From Chamaesiphon sp. (GTDB taxonomy: Bacteria > Cyanobacteriota > Cyanobacteriia > Cyanobacteriales > Chamaesiphonaceae), in assembly GCA_026785875.1 (NCBI GenBank), contig JAJAZF010000055.1, positions 1-10,222 on the forward strand: a stretch of 10,222 nt of DNA, in the 5' to 3' direction. Positions 1 to 7,096 of this stretch are shown in pieces (within the stretch, counting starts at the first letter, position 1; every line of letters begins with the position of its first letter). A program made the position numbers and the translations under genes. The notes beneath the pieces are model-generated. The model made no database searches. It was not told where the DNA came from and worked only from the letters and a program-made list of their open reading frames with translations.

Positions 1-1116
1 AGCACCCTGCGGAGTTTTTTACTGCCGTTTGCCGCTCATTTTCGGGCGCAAGGATGGCAAGTAGATGCGATGGCTTGTGGGGTTTCCATGTCGGCGGAAT
101 GCCAGCAAGGATTCGATCGAGTGTGGGAGGTGAAGTGGTCGCGCAACCCGCTAGATCCACGGAATTTATTGGCTGCGCCACAGGTGATTCGCGAGATCGT
201 CACGCGCGAACAATACAATATCGTTCATGTCCATACTCCGGTGGCTGCCTTTGTGACGCGATATGCTCTCAAAGATCTCCGCGCTCGACTTGGAGTTAAG
301 GTAATCTATACGGCGCATGGCTTTCACTTCTATACTGGGGGCAATCCTCTCAAAAATGCGGTATTCATCAATTTAGAAAAATTGGCGGGTAATTGGACGG
401 ACTATTTAGTCACCATTAATCGTGAGGATAAACAAGCAGCACTACAGCATCAATTAGTGGCACCAGCGCGACTAGTTTATATGCCAGGGATTGGGGTGGA
501 CTTAAAGTATTACAATCGGCAGACGGTGGCTGAGTCGTCAGTAATCCAAGTGCGTCAGGAGCTAGGCATCGACGAGCATACTCCGTTGTTGCTGTCAGTA
601 GCGGAATTCACTGCCCGCAAACACCATGTTGATGCGATCGCCGCATTTGCAAAACTGGCTCGGACGGATGTACATTTAGCTTTTGCGGGTAGCGGCCCAC
701 TGATGGAAAAAATGCAGCAGTTAGCCGTTGAGTTGGGTGTTGCCGAGCGAATTCATTTTTTAGGAAATAGACCAGATATTCCCGTATTGATGAAAGCCGC
801 CAGCGCGAATATCCTAGTTTCTGCCCAAGAAGGATTACCCAGGAGCGTGCTAGAGTCCCTAGCTTTGGAGACTCCGACAATTGGTACTAAAATTCGGGGT
901 ACCCAAGATTTACTTGAGGGCGGTTGTGGCTTATTGGTCGATGTTGGTGATGTGGATGGAATAGCCGCAGCAATGGCGGCGATCCTCAGTTCACCCGCCG
1001 CCGCAGCTCAGATGAGCAAACTAGGTTACGAGCGGATATCTGACTACGATCTGGAATCGATCGTCACACTACACGAGCAACTATATGCCCAAGCCTTGGG
1101 CGGCGCAACAGCTTGA
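1..1116 (+). CDS. GT4-family glycosyltransferase, 5'-truncated by window edge
   Basis: The reading frame is open from the first base and is clearly coding before the first ATG (70): the leading residues, including RSFLLPFAAHFRAQGW, look like the first beta-alpha unit of a GT-B fold. The true start therefore lies outside the window, and 371 residues are visible. The C-terminal half has the retaining GT4 signatures: a G-S-G-P motif after the Rossmann beta strand, then an E-x7-E motif (visible residues 277 and 285, EGLPRSVLE) that contacts the nucleotide-sugar donor. The N-terminal part carries HVHTP and a TAHGFHFY segment, as in capsule and exopolysaccharide transferases of the CapM/EpsD type. 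It probably transfers a sugar from an NDP-sugar to a lipid-linked glycan at the cytoplasmic membrane. The substrate cannot be told. Family assignment is firm; the role in surface polysaccharide synthesis is inference. Confidence 0.9.
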   Translation, partial: STLRSFLLPFAAHFRAQGWQVDAMACGVSMSAECQQGFDRVWEVKWSRNPLDPRNLLAAPQVIREIVTREQYNIVHVHTPVAAFVTRYALKDLRARLGVKVIYTAHGFHFYTGGNPLKNAVFINLEKLAGNWTDYLVTINREDKQAALQHQLVAPARLVYMPGIGVDLKYYNRQTVAESSVIQVRQELGIDEHTPLLLSVAEFTARKHHVDAIAAFAKLARTDVHLAFAGSGPLMEKMQQLAVELGVAERIHFLGNRPDIPVLMKAASANILVSAQEGLPRSVLESLALETPTIGTKIRGTQDLLEGGCGLLVDVGDVDGIAAAMAAILSSPAAAAQMSKLGYERISDYDLESIVTLHEQLYAQALGGATA

Positions 1117-1133
1117 ATTATCGATTCAAAATC

Positions 1134-1170
1134 AATGCCCCACCACAATGTGATGAGGCATTAATTTTTA
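1134..1170 (+). terminator. Possible intrinsic terminator after the glycosyltransferase
   Basis: AATGCC (1134-1139) pairs with GGCATT (1157-1162). Further broken pairing lies inside (CA/TG pairs separated by C-A mismatches), and an AATTTTTA tract follows. It begins 17 bases after the TGA at 1114-1116. The U tract is short and the stem imperfect, so this is a modest call. Confidence 0.4.
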
Positions 1171-1186
1171 GTAGTGTTGTCGATCG

Positions 1187-1256
1187 ACTATCAACTATCA
1201 ACTATCAACTATCAACTATCAACTACCAACTATCAACTATCAACTATCAACTATCA
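1187..1256. repeat. Heptamer tandem array, (ACTATCA)10
   Basis: There are ten consecutive 7-bp units of ACTATCA. Nine are perfect; the sixth (1222-1228) is ACTACCA. The array ends four bases from the stop codon of the gap gene and lies between two convergent genes. It fits the short tandemly repeated repetitive (STRR) heptamers known from cyanobacteria. Two more units of the same heptamer occur at 6961-6974. Confidence 0.95.
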
Positions 1257-1260
1257 ATTA

Positions 1261-2274
1261 TTACTTGACCCACTTTGCACCGACGATTTCAGCTAGATCG
1301 ACGACCCGCTGACTGTAGCCCCACTCATTGTCATACCAAGCAATGACTTTGACCATATCATCACCCATCACCATCGTCAGACTAGAATCGATCGTACAAG
1401 AGGCATCAGTACCCTTGAAATCGCTCGAAACTAGTTCCAACTCGCAGAAGTCCAGAATCCCTTTCATTGGCCCTTGAGCGGCAGCCTTGAGGGTAGCATT
1501 GACTTCTTCGGTGAAGGTTTTTTTCTCAACATGGACGACTAGATCGACCACTGAGACGTTGGGGGTAGGTACCCGTAACGCAATCCCATTGAGTTTACCT
1601 TTCAATTCTGGTAATACTAGAGCTACAGCTTTAGCAGCACCAGTGGATGTAGGCACGATATTTAGTGCCGCAGCCCGCGCGCGACGCAAATCGCGGTGAG
1701 AAGCATCCAACAGCCGCTGGTCGCCAGTGTAGCTGTGAGTGGTAGTCATCGTGCCTTTGATAATCCCGAAGTTATCATTGAGGACTTTAGCCAAGGGTGC
1801 TAAACAGTTGGTAGTACAGCTAGCATTACTAATGATAAAGTGTTTATTATGATCGTAGTCTTTGTCGTTGACTCCGACTACAAACGTGCCATCTTCATCT
1901 TTTCCTGGTGCGGTAATTAGCACCTTTTTCGCCCCAGCCTTGATATGTCTGGAAGCACCAGCATGGCTGATGAATACCCCTGTAGACTCAATTACCAGAT
2001 CGATCTCCCATTCTTTCCAAGGTAAGTTGTCAGGATTGCGATCGGATACGCACTTGATGACCTTGCCATTGACAGTGATGGTGTTATCAGTTGCACTGAT
2101 TTCTGCATCGAACTTGCCCAACATGGTGTCGTATCGGAGCAAGTGTGCGTTGGTGCGAGGATCTGAAGTATCGTTGATGCCCACAACTTCGATTTGGCTA
2201 TTTGTTCTTCCCAGCCAACACCGCATAAAATTCCGTCCGATCCGCCCAAACCCGTTGATCGCTACTCTAATCAC
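1261..2274 (-). CDS. gap2: Glyceraldehyde-3-phosphate dehydrogenase, Gap2 (photosynthetic) type
   Basis: This is a full-length 337-residue GAPDH. It interconverts glyceraldehyde-3-phosphate and 1,3-bisphosphoglycerate in the cytosol. The Rossmann motif GFGRIGRN is at residues 8-15. The catalytic cysteine is C153 in SNASCTTNCLAP, with its partner H180 in TTTHSYTGDQ. The C-terminal stretch WYDNEWGYSQRV is intact. The INDTSDPRTNAHLLRYD segment and overall sequence resemble cyanobacterial Gap2, the enzyme that can use NADPH in the Calvin cycle, rather than glycolytic Gap1. The start is GTG at 2274-2272; nothing longer aligns with the family, and purine-rich AGAGG/GAGGG elements lie just upstream. 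It is transcribed alone, convergent with the glycosyltransferase. The family is certain; the Gap2 subtype rests on remembered homologues. Confidence 0.95.
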   Translation of the reverse strand: MIRVAINGFGRIGRNFMRCWLGRTNSQIEVVGINDTSDPRTNAHLLRYDTMLGKFDAEISATDNTITVNGKVIKCVSDRNPDNLPWKEWEIDLVIESTGVFISHAGASRHIKAGAKKVLITAPGKDEDGTFVVGVNDKDYDHNKHFIISNASCTTNCLAPLAKVLNDNFGIIKGTMTTTHSYTGDQRLLDASHRDLRRARAAALNIVPTSTGAAKAVALVLPELKGKLNGIALRVPTPNVSVVDLVVHVEKKTFTEEVNATLKAAAQGPMKGILDFCELELVSSDFKGTDASCTIDSSLTMVMGDDMVKVIAWYDNEWGYSQRVVDLAEIVGAKWVK

Positions 2275-2483
2275 AGCCTCTTATCCCTCTTTTCGTAAAT
2301 CTCAGTATATATCCAGTTATAAAACCAGATCATATCGCAATCTATACACATCCATAACTTTATCGATGTAAGAATGGTTACTTTCTTTTCGATTTGTGCA
2401 TAAAAAAATATCCCCAGTGCCATCACAGCCTGAAGATATCCACTACAATACTTACCGATCGACAAACTTACAGCCTTGAGGGT

Positions 2484-3674
2484 TTAAAATCTGTAACCAA
2501 GACTCACCCCAATATCAAAACTACTATTACCGGAAATTGGGGCACTGCCACTAAACCCACCAGGGCCTGACACACTCAGCGTCCCACTTTTAGAAAAGTT
2601 GTAAGTAGCATTTAATCCAGCAGTCAGATCGCCAGAAATTGCATAGTCGGCACCTATTAACGCTCCGATGCTAGTTTCGGTAGTACTGGTATCAAAGTTA
2701 CCAACTTTGCTAGAGCCAGATGCAAACAAGATTCTGGGGCCAAAATATCCCATCAGTTTTTTGTCAGCAGATTCAAAATCATAAGTAATCGCTGCACCAT
2801 AAGCAGTCCCAGCACCAGGCGTAAAACCTACCGCCCCCGTATTTGCGGCGTAAGCAACACTCTGATTCGCAGTAGTGATGATGTTGTTCTGAGCGGCATT
2901 CCGATCGGCAGCAGGAGTATTTAGTGCCGAAGTTAACTGATTGGCGAAGGTATCGACTTCTGACTCAGTTAAAGGAGTCTTAGCGAAAATTTGCACTGTT
3001 TCTCTTTGCCGATCGGAGCTAAGGCTTGAAAATCCGCTTAGATCGACGTTATTAAGACTCACTTTAGCATTCGCGATCGTTTGATTCTGAGCGAAAGTCC
3101 GATTGGCAGTAGGAGTTTCCACCGCTTGCTTTAAAGCAGCCGTAGCAGCATCGATCTGAGCATCGGTTGTATTAACAGGCGCAAAAAGTTTTACTTGCGA
3201 TCTCTGCTGTGCTGAAGTCAGAGTCTTAAAATTCTCAAGATCGTATCGTTGTACAGAAGACAGAGCCTTGCCGATGTCAAAATTCTGTTCGGGAGTTCGA
3301 CGTGCAACAGGAGTATCTAAAGCTACGCTCAGTCGCTTGGCAAAATCATCGGCTTGTTGGTCTGTTAAAGGAACATCAGCAATCAACCTGATTTGCGCTC
3401 GTTGCTGCTCGGTAGTTAGGCTTGCAAAACCGCTGAAAGTACCCGAACCATTTGATACAGCTTGACTAAAGGTAGCACCGCTGACGCTGGGTGTATAACC
3501 AAATAGAATAATTGGTCTGACCGATACTGGTACACCTGGATTGCTAATCCGCCCTTTAATGCCAAAGGAGGTGCCGCCACCACTAAACTCGATCGCGGGG
3601 CCGACTGAGTAGGGTTTTAGATTAGCTGAGGGGTTGTCCTGAGCATTGGCACCACTAGCTGTCACCGCCGCCAT
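2484..3674 (-). CDS. Outer-membrane beta-barrel protein with three internal 66-aa repeats
   Basis: I do not recognise the family. From the first in-frame ATG there are 396 residues. The C-terminus (FDIGVSLGYRF) is a typical outer-membrane final strand ending in Phe. Residues about 275-396 alternate as amphipathic strands (AYGAAITYDF, LMGYFGPRILFASG, LTAGLNATYNF), and residues 20-60 look like additional strands. Between them sit three tandem 66-residue repeats (82-147, 148-213 and 214 to about 277) with the pattern [GN]F-x-x-L[TS]-x-x-x-Q-R-x-x-[VI]...P/NxTxxQ/E...TP-x-A-x-R-x-x-x-Q-N. They are predicted helical and are probably a periplasmic or surface domain inserted in the barrel. MAAVTASGANAQD is too short to be a signal peptide. 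The in-frame upstream codons give LVALTA, completing a hydrophobic core, but then run into a tetranucleotide repeat with no in-frame ATG, so the start is unsettled. No terminator was seen. Confidence 0.8.
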   Translation of the reverse strand: MAAVTASGANAQDNPSANLKPYSVGPAIEFSGGGTSFGIKGRISNPGVPVSVRPIILFGYTPSVSGATFSQAVSNGSGTFSGFASLTTEQQRAQIRLIADVPLTDQQADDFAKRLSVALDTPVARRTPEQNFDIGKALSSVQRYDLENFKTLTSAQQRSQVKLFAPVNTTDAQIDAATAALKQAVETPTANRTFAQNQTIANAKVSLNNVDLSGFSSLSSDRQRETVQIFAKTPLTESEVDTFANQLTSALNTPAADRNAAQNNIITTANQSVAYAANTGAVGFTPGAGTAYGAAITYDFESADKKLMGYFGPRILFASGSSKVGNFDTSTTETSIGALIGADYAISGDLTAGLNATYNFSKSGTLSVSGPGGFSGSAPISGNSSFDIGVSLGYRF

Positions 3675-3692
3675 CGCTGTCAGTGCAACAAG

Positions 3693-3732
3693 TATGTATG
3701 TATGTATGTATGTATGTATGTATGTATGTATG
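3693..3732. repeat. Tetranucleotide microsatellite (TATG)10 at the start of the barrel-protein gene
   Basis: Ten perfect TATG units, which read CATA on the coding (minus) strand of the barrel gene. In the barrel gene's frame they encode Tyr-Ile-His-Thr repeats directly upstream of LVALTAMAAV. The ATG at 3742-3740, on the far side of the repeat, is 68 nt from the downstream ATG and so is out of frame. One extra unit (72 nt), or two fewer (60 nt), would bring it into frame. Confidence 0.97.
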
Positions 3733-3802
3733 CGCGATTCATGATTTTAGTCTTGATTTGAAAGGAACGGGGTATCTGACATTGAGGTTGCTAAAATACA
3801 AG

Positions 3803-3831
3803 CAAATTGACTTGTACACAAGCGCAATTTG
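3803..3831. promoter_or_regulatory. Nested inverted repeat, candidate operator for the toxin-antitoxin pair
   Basis: CAAATTG (3803-3809) and CAATTTG (3825-3831) are perfect inverted copies. They flank a second inverted pair, CTTGT (3811-3815) and ACAAG (3818-3822). A TTGACT element that could be a -35 box (3807-3812) overlaps the left arm, although I see no good -10 at normal spacing. The site is about 130 bp upstream of the antitoxin ATG. Type II antitoxins commonly bind such palindromes to repress their own operon; binding here is inference. Confidence 0.4.
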
Positions 3832-3961
3832 TCCTGCCCATAAACAGTATGCCCAGTTCCGATCGGTTATTATCTATGCTCACAGAGAAATATTCCCAAG
3901 TTGGCGATCGCGCTGACCTGCTAATCTCCTACAATTAGAGTGTCTTCACAGTGCTAAAACT

Positions 3962-4186
3962 ATGCAAGTATCTGTAACAGAAGCCGCAGCCCACCTGAAT
4001 GAGCTAATCCAAGCTGCCATCAATGGTGAAGAAGTAATTGTGCTTAACGGCGATCGACCTGTAATTAAATTCACACCGATCGAATCAGTCAAACCTCGTC
4101 CAAAATTTGGCAGTGCCAAGGGGCTAGTTTGGATGTCCGACGATTTTGATGAGCCGTTGGCAGAAATGAAGGAGTATATGGAGTGA
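3962..4186 (+). CDS. Phd/YefM-family antitoxin
   Basis: A 74-residue protein with the Phd/YefM fold. An N-terminal DNA-binding dimer region (MQVSVTEAAAHLNELIQAA) is followed by GEEVIVLNGDRPVIKF, the strand pair seen in many of these antitoxins. The acidic C-terminal tail, including GLVWMSDDFDEPLAEMKEYM, is the expected toxin-neutralising segment. The ATG at 3962 is the only sensible start. No strong ribosome binding site precedes it. The stop TGA overlaps the GTG of the next gene in a GTGA motif, indicating translational coupling with the PIN toxin. By family it should neutralise the toxin and repress the shared promoter. Confidence 0.9.
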   Translation: MQVSVTEAAAHLNELIQAAINGEEVIVLNGDRPVIKFTPIESVKPRPKFGSAKGLVWMSDDFDEPLAEMKEYME

Positions 4187-4566
4187 GGCAATTGCTCGAT
4201 CCGCATACATTTTTGTGGTTTGTGATGGGAAATCCCCGAATTACGGAAAAATTGAGAGCACAGATCGAAGACAATGAGAATTTTGTCAGCATTGTCAGCA
4301 TTTGGGAAATAGCGATTAAGTACGGACTTGGTAAGTTAAATCTTGAGGTACCTTTCGATGATTTTATCGATCGGCAAATAATTCCAAATGGAATTCAACT
4401 ACTAGATATTAAACTCGAACATCTCAAGCTAGTCTCTGCTCTACCACTCCATCACCGCGATCCGTTCGATCGCCTATTAATTGCCCAAGCAATCATCGAA
4501 GATATCTTAATTATCAGTGCCGATCGGGTATTTTCACTCTATCCAGTTCAAAGAATGTGGGAATAA
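4183..4566 (+). CDS. PIN-domain ribonuclease toxin (VapC-like)
   Basis: A 127-residue PIN-domain protein of the type usually paired with Phd-like antitoxins. The acidic, metal-binding residues are all visible: D6 in LLDPHTFLW (the usual motif is LLDTHTFLW), E42 in SIWEIAIK, D93/D96 in HHRDPFDRLLIAQA, and D114 in ISADRVF. Members are Mg2+-dependent RNases that cleave RNA, often tRNA, when free of antitoxin. It starts at GTG 4183, overlapping the antitoxin stop by 4 bp. The Thr-to-Pro change at residue 7 is unusual, but the catalytic set is intact, so the gene looks functional. The RNA target cannot be read from sequence. Confidence 0.9.
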   Translation: MRQLLDPHTFLWFVMGNPRITEKLRAQIEDNENFVSIVSIWEIAIKYGLGKLNLEVPFDDFIDRQIIPNGIQLLDIKLEHLKLVSALPLHHRDPFDRLLIAQAIIEDILIISADRVFSLYPVQRMWE

Positions 4567-4669
4567 AGGCTGTGCGTCCAGCTTGTTGAGTGTAGATTGT
4601 ATTAAGCTATGAACAGATAGATTGAGCAGGAGCTGGAGTTCCCAGATCCAAAGTCCTTGGCTACCAAAT

Positions 4670-6157
4670 ATGGCATTTAGTACAGAATTTGAACTACTAT
4701 TACGGGCGCGATCTCCCCTGATTTATATCCCCACCACTGAAGAAGAACGAGTGGAAGGAGCGATCGCCAAAGTTGCCCAGCAGCAAGGCAATCGTCCGAT
4801 TTATATCTGGGATTTTGTGGATGGTTATCAGGGTAATCCCAATGATAATGGCTATGGTAAACGGAACCCATTGCAAGCCCTAGAATTTGTCGATAAACTC
4901 AGCCCCGATCTGTCGGGAATCTTTATCCTGCGGGATTATCACCGCTTTCTCGAAGATGTTTCGGTTGCTAGAAAGCTACGCAATCTAGCGCGCAAGCTCA
5001 AATCAGAACCCAAAAATATCGTCATCCTCTCGCCCCAGATTACCATTCCCAGCGATCTGAGCGAAGCGATCGTCCTATTAGAATTTCCCCTCCCCACCGC
5101 TACCGAAATCAAAGTCGAGATCGATCGACTACTCAATGCGACGGGAAACCACCTCAGCCACCAACAATTAGACGATCTAGTTCGCGCTTGTCAGGGTTTA
5201 TCTCTAGATCGGATTCGACGCGTACTAGCTCGGGCGATCGCCACCCACGGCGAAATTCGTCCCGATGATGTCGAATTGGTACTCGCTGAAAAACGCCAAA
5301 CCATCCGCCAGACTCAGATTCTAGATTTCTACCCCGCCAAAGAACAGATTACCGATATCGGTGGTCTAGATAACCTCAAAGACTGGTTGCTGCGCCGTGG
5401 GGGTTCCTTTTCCGATCGAGCACGTCAATATGGTCTTCCCTATCCCAGAGGGCTGCTCCTGGTCGGAATTCAGGGCACTGGTAAATCACTTACAGCCAAA
5501 GCCATCTCCCATCACTGGTATTTACCCCTACTCCGGCTGGATGTCGGACGACTCTTTGGCGGATTGGTAGGAGAGTCTGAGTCCCGCACCAGACAGATGA
5601 TCCAACTCGCCGAAGCTCTATCTCCCTGTGTGCTGTGGATCGACGAAATCGATAAAGCTTTTGCTGGTATCGACGGGAAAGGGGATGCGGGGACATCGAG
5701 TCGGGTATTTGGGACATTTATCACCTGGCTAACTGAGAAAACTTCCCCCGTCTTCGTCGTCGCGACAGCCAATAATATCGACTCACTCCCCGCCGAAATG
5801 CTCCGTAAGGGTAGATTTGATGAGATCTTCTTTGTCGGATTACCAACTAGAGCCGAACGCCGCGCAATTTTCAATGTCCATCTCACCAAACTCCGCCCCC
5901 ATAATCTCGCCCAGTATGACATCGATCGATTGGCATACGAAACCCCCGATTTCTCAGGTGCCGAAATCGAACAAACCCTAATTGAAGCGATGCACATCGG
6001 CTTCAGTCAAAACCGTGATTTCACCACTGATGATATTCTAGAATCAGCCAGTCAAATGATCCCCCTTGCCGTCACCGCCCAATCCCAAATCCAATTTCTC
6101 CAAGACTGGGCAAACGCTGGCAAAGCTCGGCTAGCTTCGAGACAAGGTAAGGATTAG
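4670..6157 (+). CDS. Ycf46-like AAA ATPase
   Basis: A 495-residue ATPase close in size and pattern to the Ycf46 family of cyanobacteria and red-algal plastids. Residues 1 to about 225 form the family's N-terminal domain, beginning MAFSTEFELLLRARSPLIYI. The AAA module follows: Walker A GIQGTGKS (266-273, K272), Walker B VLWIDEID (D325, E326), then ATANNIDSLP and the second-region-of-homology segment LRKGRFDEIFFVGLP with its arginines, then a helical lid to the end. The frame is open upstream to TTG 4622, but the ATG at 4670 matches how the family begins, and the upstream residues look non-coding. The molecular role of Ycf46 is poorly defined; links to photosynthesis and carbon uptake have been proposed. 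It stands alone, 103 bp after the PIN toxin, and ends at the edge of a repeat array. Confidence 0.9.
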   Translation: MAFSTEFELLLRARSPLIYIPTTEEERVEGAIAKVAQQQGNRPIYIWDFVDGYQGNPNDNGYGKRNPLQALEFVDKLSPDLSGIFILRDYHRFLEDVSVARKLRNLARKLKSEPKNIVILSPQITIPSDLSEAIVLLEFPLPTATEIKVEIDRLLNATGNHLSHQQLDDLVRACQGLSLDRIRRVLARAIATHGEIRPDDVELVLAEKRQTIRQTQILDFYPAKEQITDIGGLDNLKDWLLRRGGSFSDRARQYGLPYPRGLLLVGIQGTGKSLTAKAISHHWYLPLLRLDVGRLFGGLVGESESRTRQMIQLAEALSPCVLWIDEIDKAFAGIDGKGDAGTSSRVFGTFITWLTEKTSPVFVVATANNIDSLPAEMLRKGRFDEIFFVGLPTRAERRAIFNVHLTKLRPHNLAQYDIDRLAYETPDFSGAEIEQTLIEAMHIGFSQNRDFTTDDILESASQMIPLAVTAQSQIQFLQDWANAGKARLASRQGKD

Positions 6158-6184
6158 GCTTTAGGGTTTAGGCTTTAGGCTTTT
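6154..6184. repeat. Left arm of opposed heptamer repeats (TTTAGGG/TTTAGGC)
   Basis: Tandem heptamer-like units of TTTAGGC and TTTAGGG begin inside the stop codon of the AAA ATPase gene. The right array (6233-6318) carries the complementary sequence in the opposite orientation: its CCTAACCCTAAAGCC pairs with the left arm apart from a one-base bulge. A transcript through both could fold into a long hairpin about 50 nt apart. Confidence 0.8.
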
Positions 6185-6232
6185 CGTCAATAGAAATAAT
6201 TTAAAAATTGATGCTGAATACAACGCAATCCA

Positions 6233-6318
6233 TCCCTAATCCCTAATTAACACCTAATCCCTAACTCCTAAATAATCCCTAACCCTAAAGCCCAAAGCCT
6301 AACACCTAACACCTAACA
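6233..6318. repeat. Right arm of opposed heptamer repeats (CCCTAAT/CCCTAAA/CACCTAA)
   Basis: A degenerate tandem array of about 7-bp units: CCCTAAT twice, CACCTAATCCCTAA, CCCTAAAGCCCAAAGCC, then CACCTAA twice. It runs up to two bases before the ATG of the SH3b gene, leaving no room for a normal ribosome binding site. It is the inverse of the 6154-6184 array. Confidence 0.8.
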
Positions 6319-6319
6319 T

Positions 6320-6877
6320 ATGAATGGCGCACTAAAATCTCTACAATTACTCATCGGTATTCTGACTGGATTGGTTGGATTGGTTGGAATTTTGGGTGCA
6401 GGGGGCTATTATTTCTTTGTTACTCAGATGAGTACTCATCCACCCATACCCGTATTTGCAGAAGAGCGGGATGGTGGTAAATCGCTTGCAGCCAAACCTA
6501 AACCCAAACCGCTAGCAGCTAAACCTACTCAGTCATCAGCCAAGCCCCAAAATCCCAACGCGCCCCAAAAGCTTCCACCTGAAGCATTTGATGCTAAAGT
6601 CGTCTGGAAAGATGGGTTATCGCTGAAGAAAGACCCCAATTCTGGTGCCGAAAAGCTGGGTAGTGTGGCATTTAATGCCAAAGTTGCTATTGTCAAAACC
6701 AGTGATGATAAACAGTGGGTGTTGATTCGATCGCAAATGGATAATGTCCAAGGTTGGGTGAAAGCTGGCAACATCGATAAAGCAGCAGCGGCTGATGCGG
6801 TGCAACAGTCTCCCACAGCAAAACCTAGAGCTAGAAGTAGACGAAATAAACCCCAAACCGCTGCTCAAATCGATTGA
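6320..6877 (+). CDS. Membrane-anchored SH3b-domain protein
   Basis: A 185-residue protein with three parts. Residues about 9-34 are a strongly hydrophobic, glycine-rich segment (LLIGILTGLVGLVGILGAGG) that should be a single membrane anchor. Residues about 50-90 form a Lys/Pro/Ala-rich linker with KPKPLAAKP repeats. Residues about 92-155 are a bacterial SH3 (SH3b) domain, with DGLSLKKDPNSGAEKLGSV, then WVLIRS and VQGWVKAGNI as the usual closing strands. Such domains in the cell envelope often bind peptidoglycan or protein partners, so a periplasmic position is likely. The C-terminal tail is basic (ARSRRNK). There is no catalytic domain. The ATG at 6320 directly follows the heptamer array and has no visible Shine-Dalgarno sequence. 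The specific function is unknown. Confidence 0.8.
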   Translation: MNGALKSLQLLIGILTGLVGLVGILGAGGYYFFVTQMSTHPPIPVFAEERDGGKSLAAKPKPKPLAAKPTQSSAKPQNPNAPQKLPPEAFDAKVVWKDGLSLKKDPNSGAEKLGSVAFNAKVAIVKTSDDKQWVLIRSQMDNVQGWVKAGNIDKAAAADAVQQSPTAKPRARSRRNKPQTAAQID

Positions 6878-6896
6878 TACTTCAATATCAAATACT

Positions 6897-6925
6897 GGTG
6901 CGTTACGGCAGCAGCCTAACACACC
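6897..6925. repeat. Dispersed cyanobacterial palindrome (GGTGCGTTA...TAACACACC)
   Basis: GGTGCGTTACGGC and GCCTAACACACC form a hairpin around the loop AGCA, with one mismatch and one bulged base. CTAC follows. From memory, this GGTGCGTTAC...AACACACCCTAC pattern is a common dispersed palindromic repeat in cyanobacterial genomes. It begins 20 bp after the SH3b stop codon and could fold at the 3' end of that transcript. Confidence 0.65.
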
Positions 6926-6960
6926 CTACATCAACCTAGCTTTTCATTTAGGATTGCTAT

Positions 6961-6974
6961 ATCAACTATCAACT
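6961..6974. repeat. Two further copies of the CTATCAA heptamer
   Basis: ATCAACT occurs twice in tandem. It is the same 7-bp unit (a rotation of ACTATCA) that makes up the 1187-1256 array. Otherwise the 6878-7096 gap holds only the palindrome at 6897-6925 and a weak promoter candidate at 7025-7056. Confidence 0.7.
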
Positions 6975-7024
6975 CTTTAATAATTGTCCCGCAGCATTGG
7001 CATTCGATCGAGATCGTCCAAATT

Positions 7025-7056
7025 TTGACCATCATCAATGCTGTTTGAGCTAAAAT
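7025..7056 (+). promoter_or_regulatory. Weak promoter candidate for the 69-aa protein gene
   Basis: TTGACC (7025-7030) and TAAAAT (7051-7056) resemble -35 and -10 boxes, but the spacer is 20 bp, longer than the 16-18 bp norm. It lies 40 bp upstream of the ATG at 7097. Confidence 0.25.
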
Positions 7057-7096
7057 TGAGAGAGTAAATATCCTCTAAGATAGCCCGATCGATCTT

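Noticed and set aside
2271..2465. 64-codon minus-strand frame just upstream of gap2, its TGA overlapping the gap2 GTG
   Set aside because: Composition is AT-rich and low in coding character, with no family resemblance and no good ribosome binding site. More likely the gap2 leader and promoter region.
3683..3916. 77-codon plus-strand frame starting in the TATG repeat
   Set aside because: Its N-terminus is only the translated microsatellite and the rest has no recognisable domain. It overlaps the start of the barrel gene on the other strand.
5512..5997. Long minus-strand frame opposite the AAA ATPase
   Set aside because: It is antisense to the conserved Walker B and sensor region of a clear ATPase gene; an ordinary shadow frame.
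6154..6318. Telomere, because of TTTAGGG/CCCTAAA units
   Set aside because: The arrays are short, degenerate, internal and in opposite orientations in a bacterial context; they fit cyanobacterial heptamer repeats.
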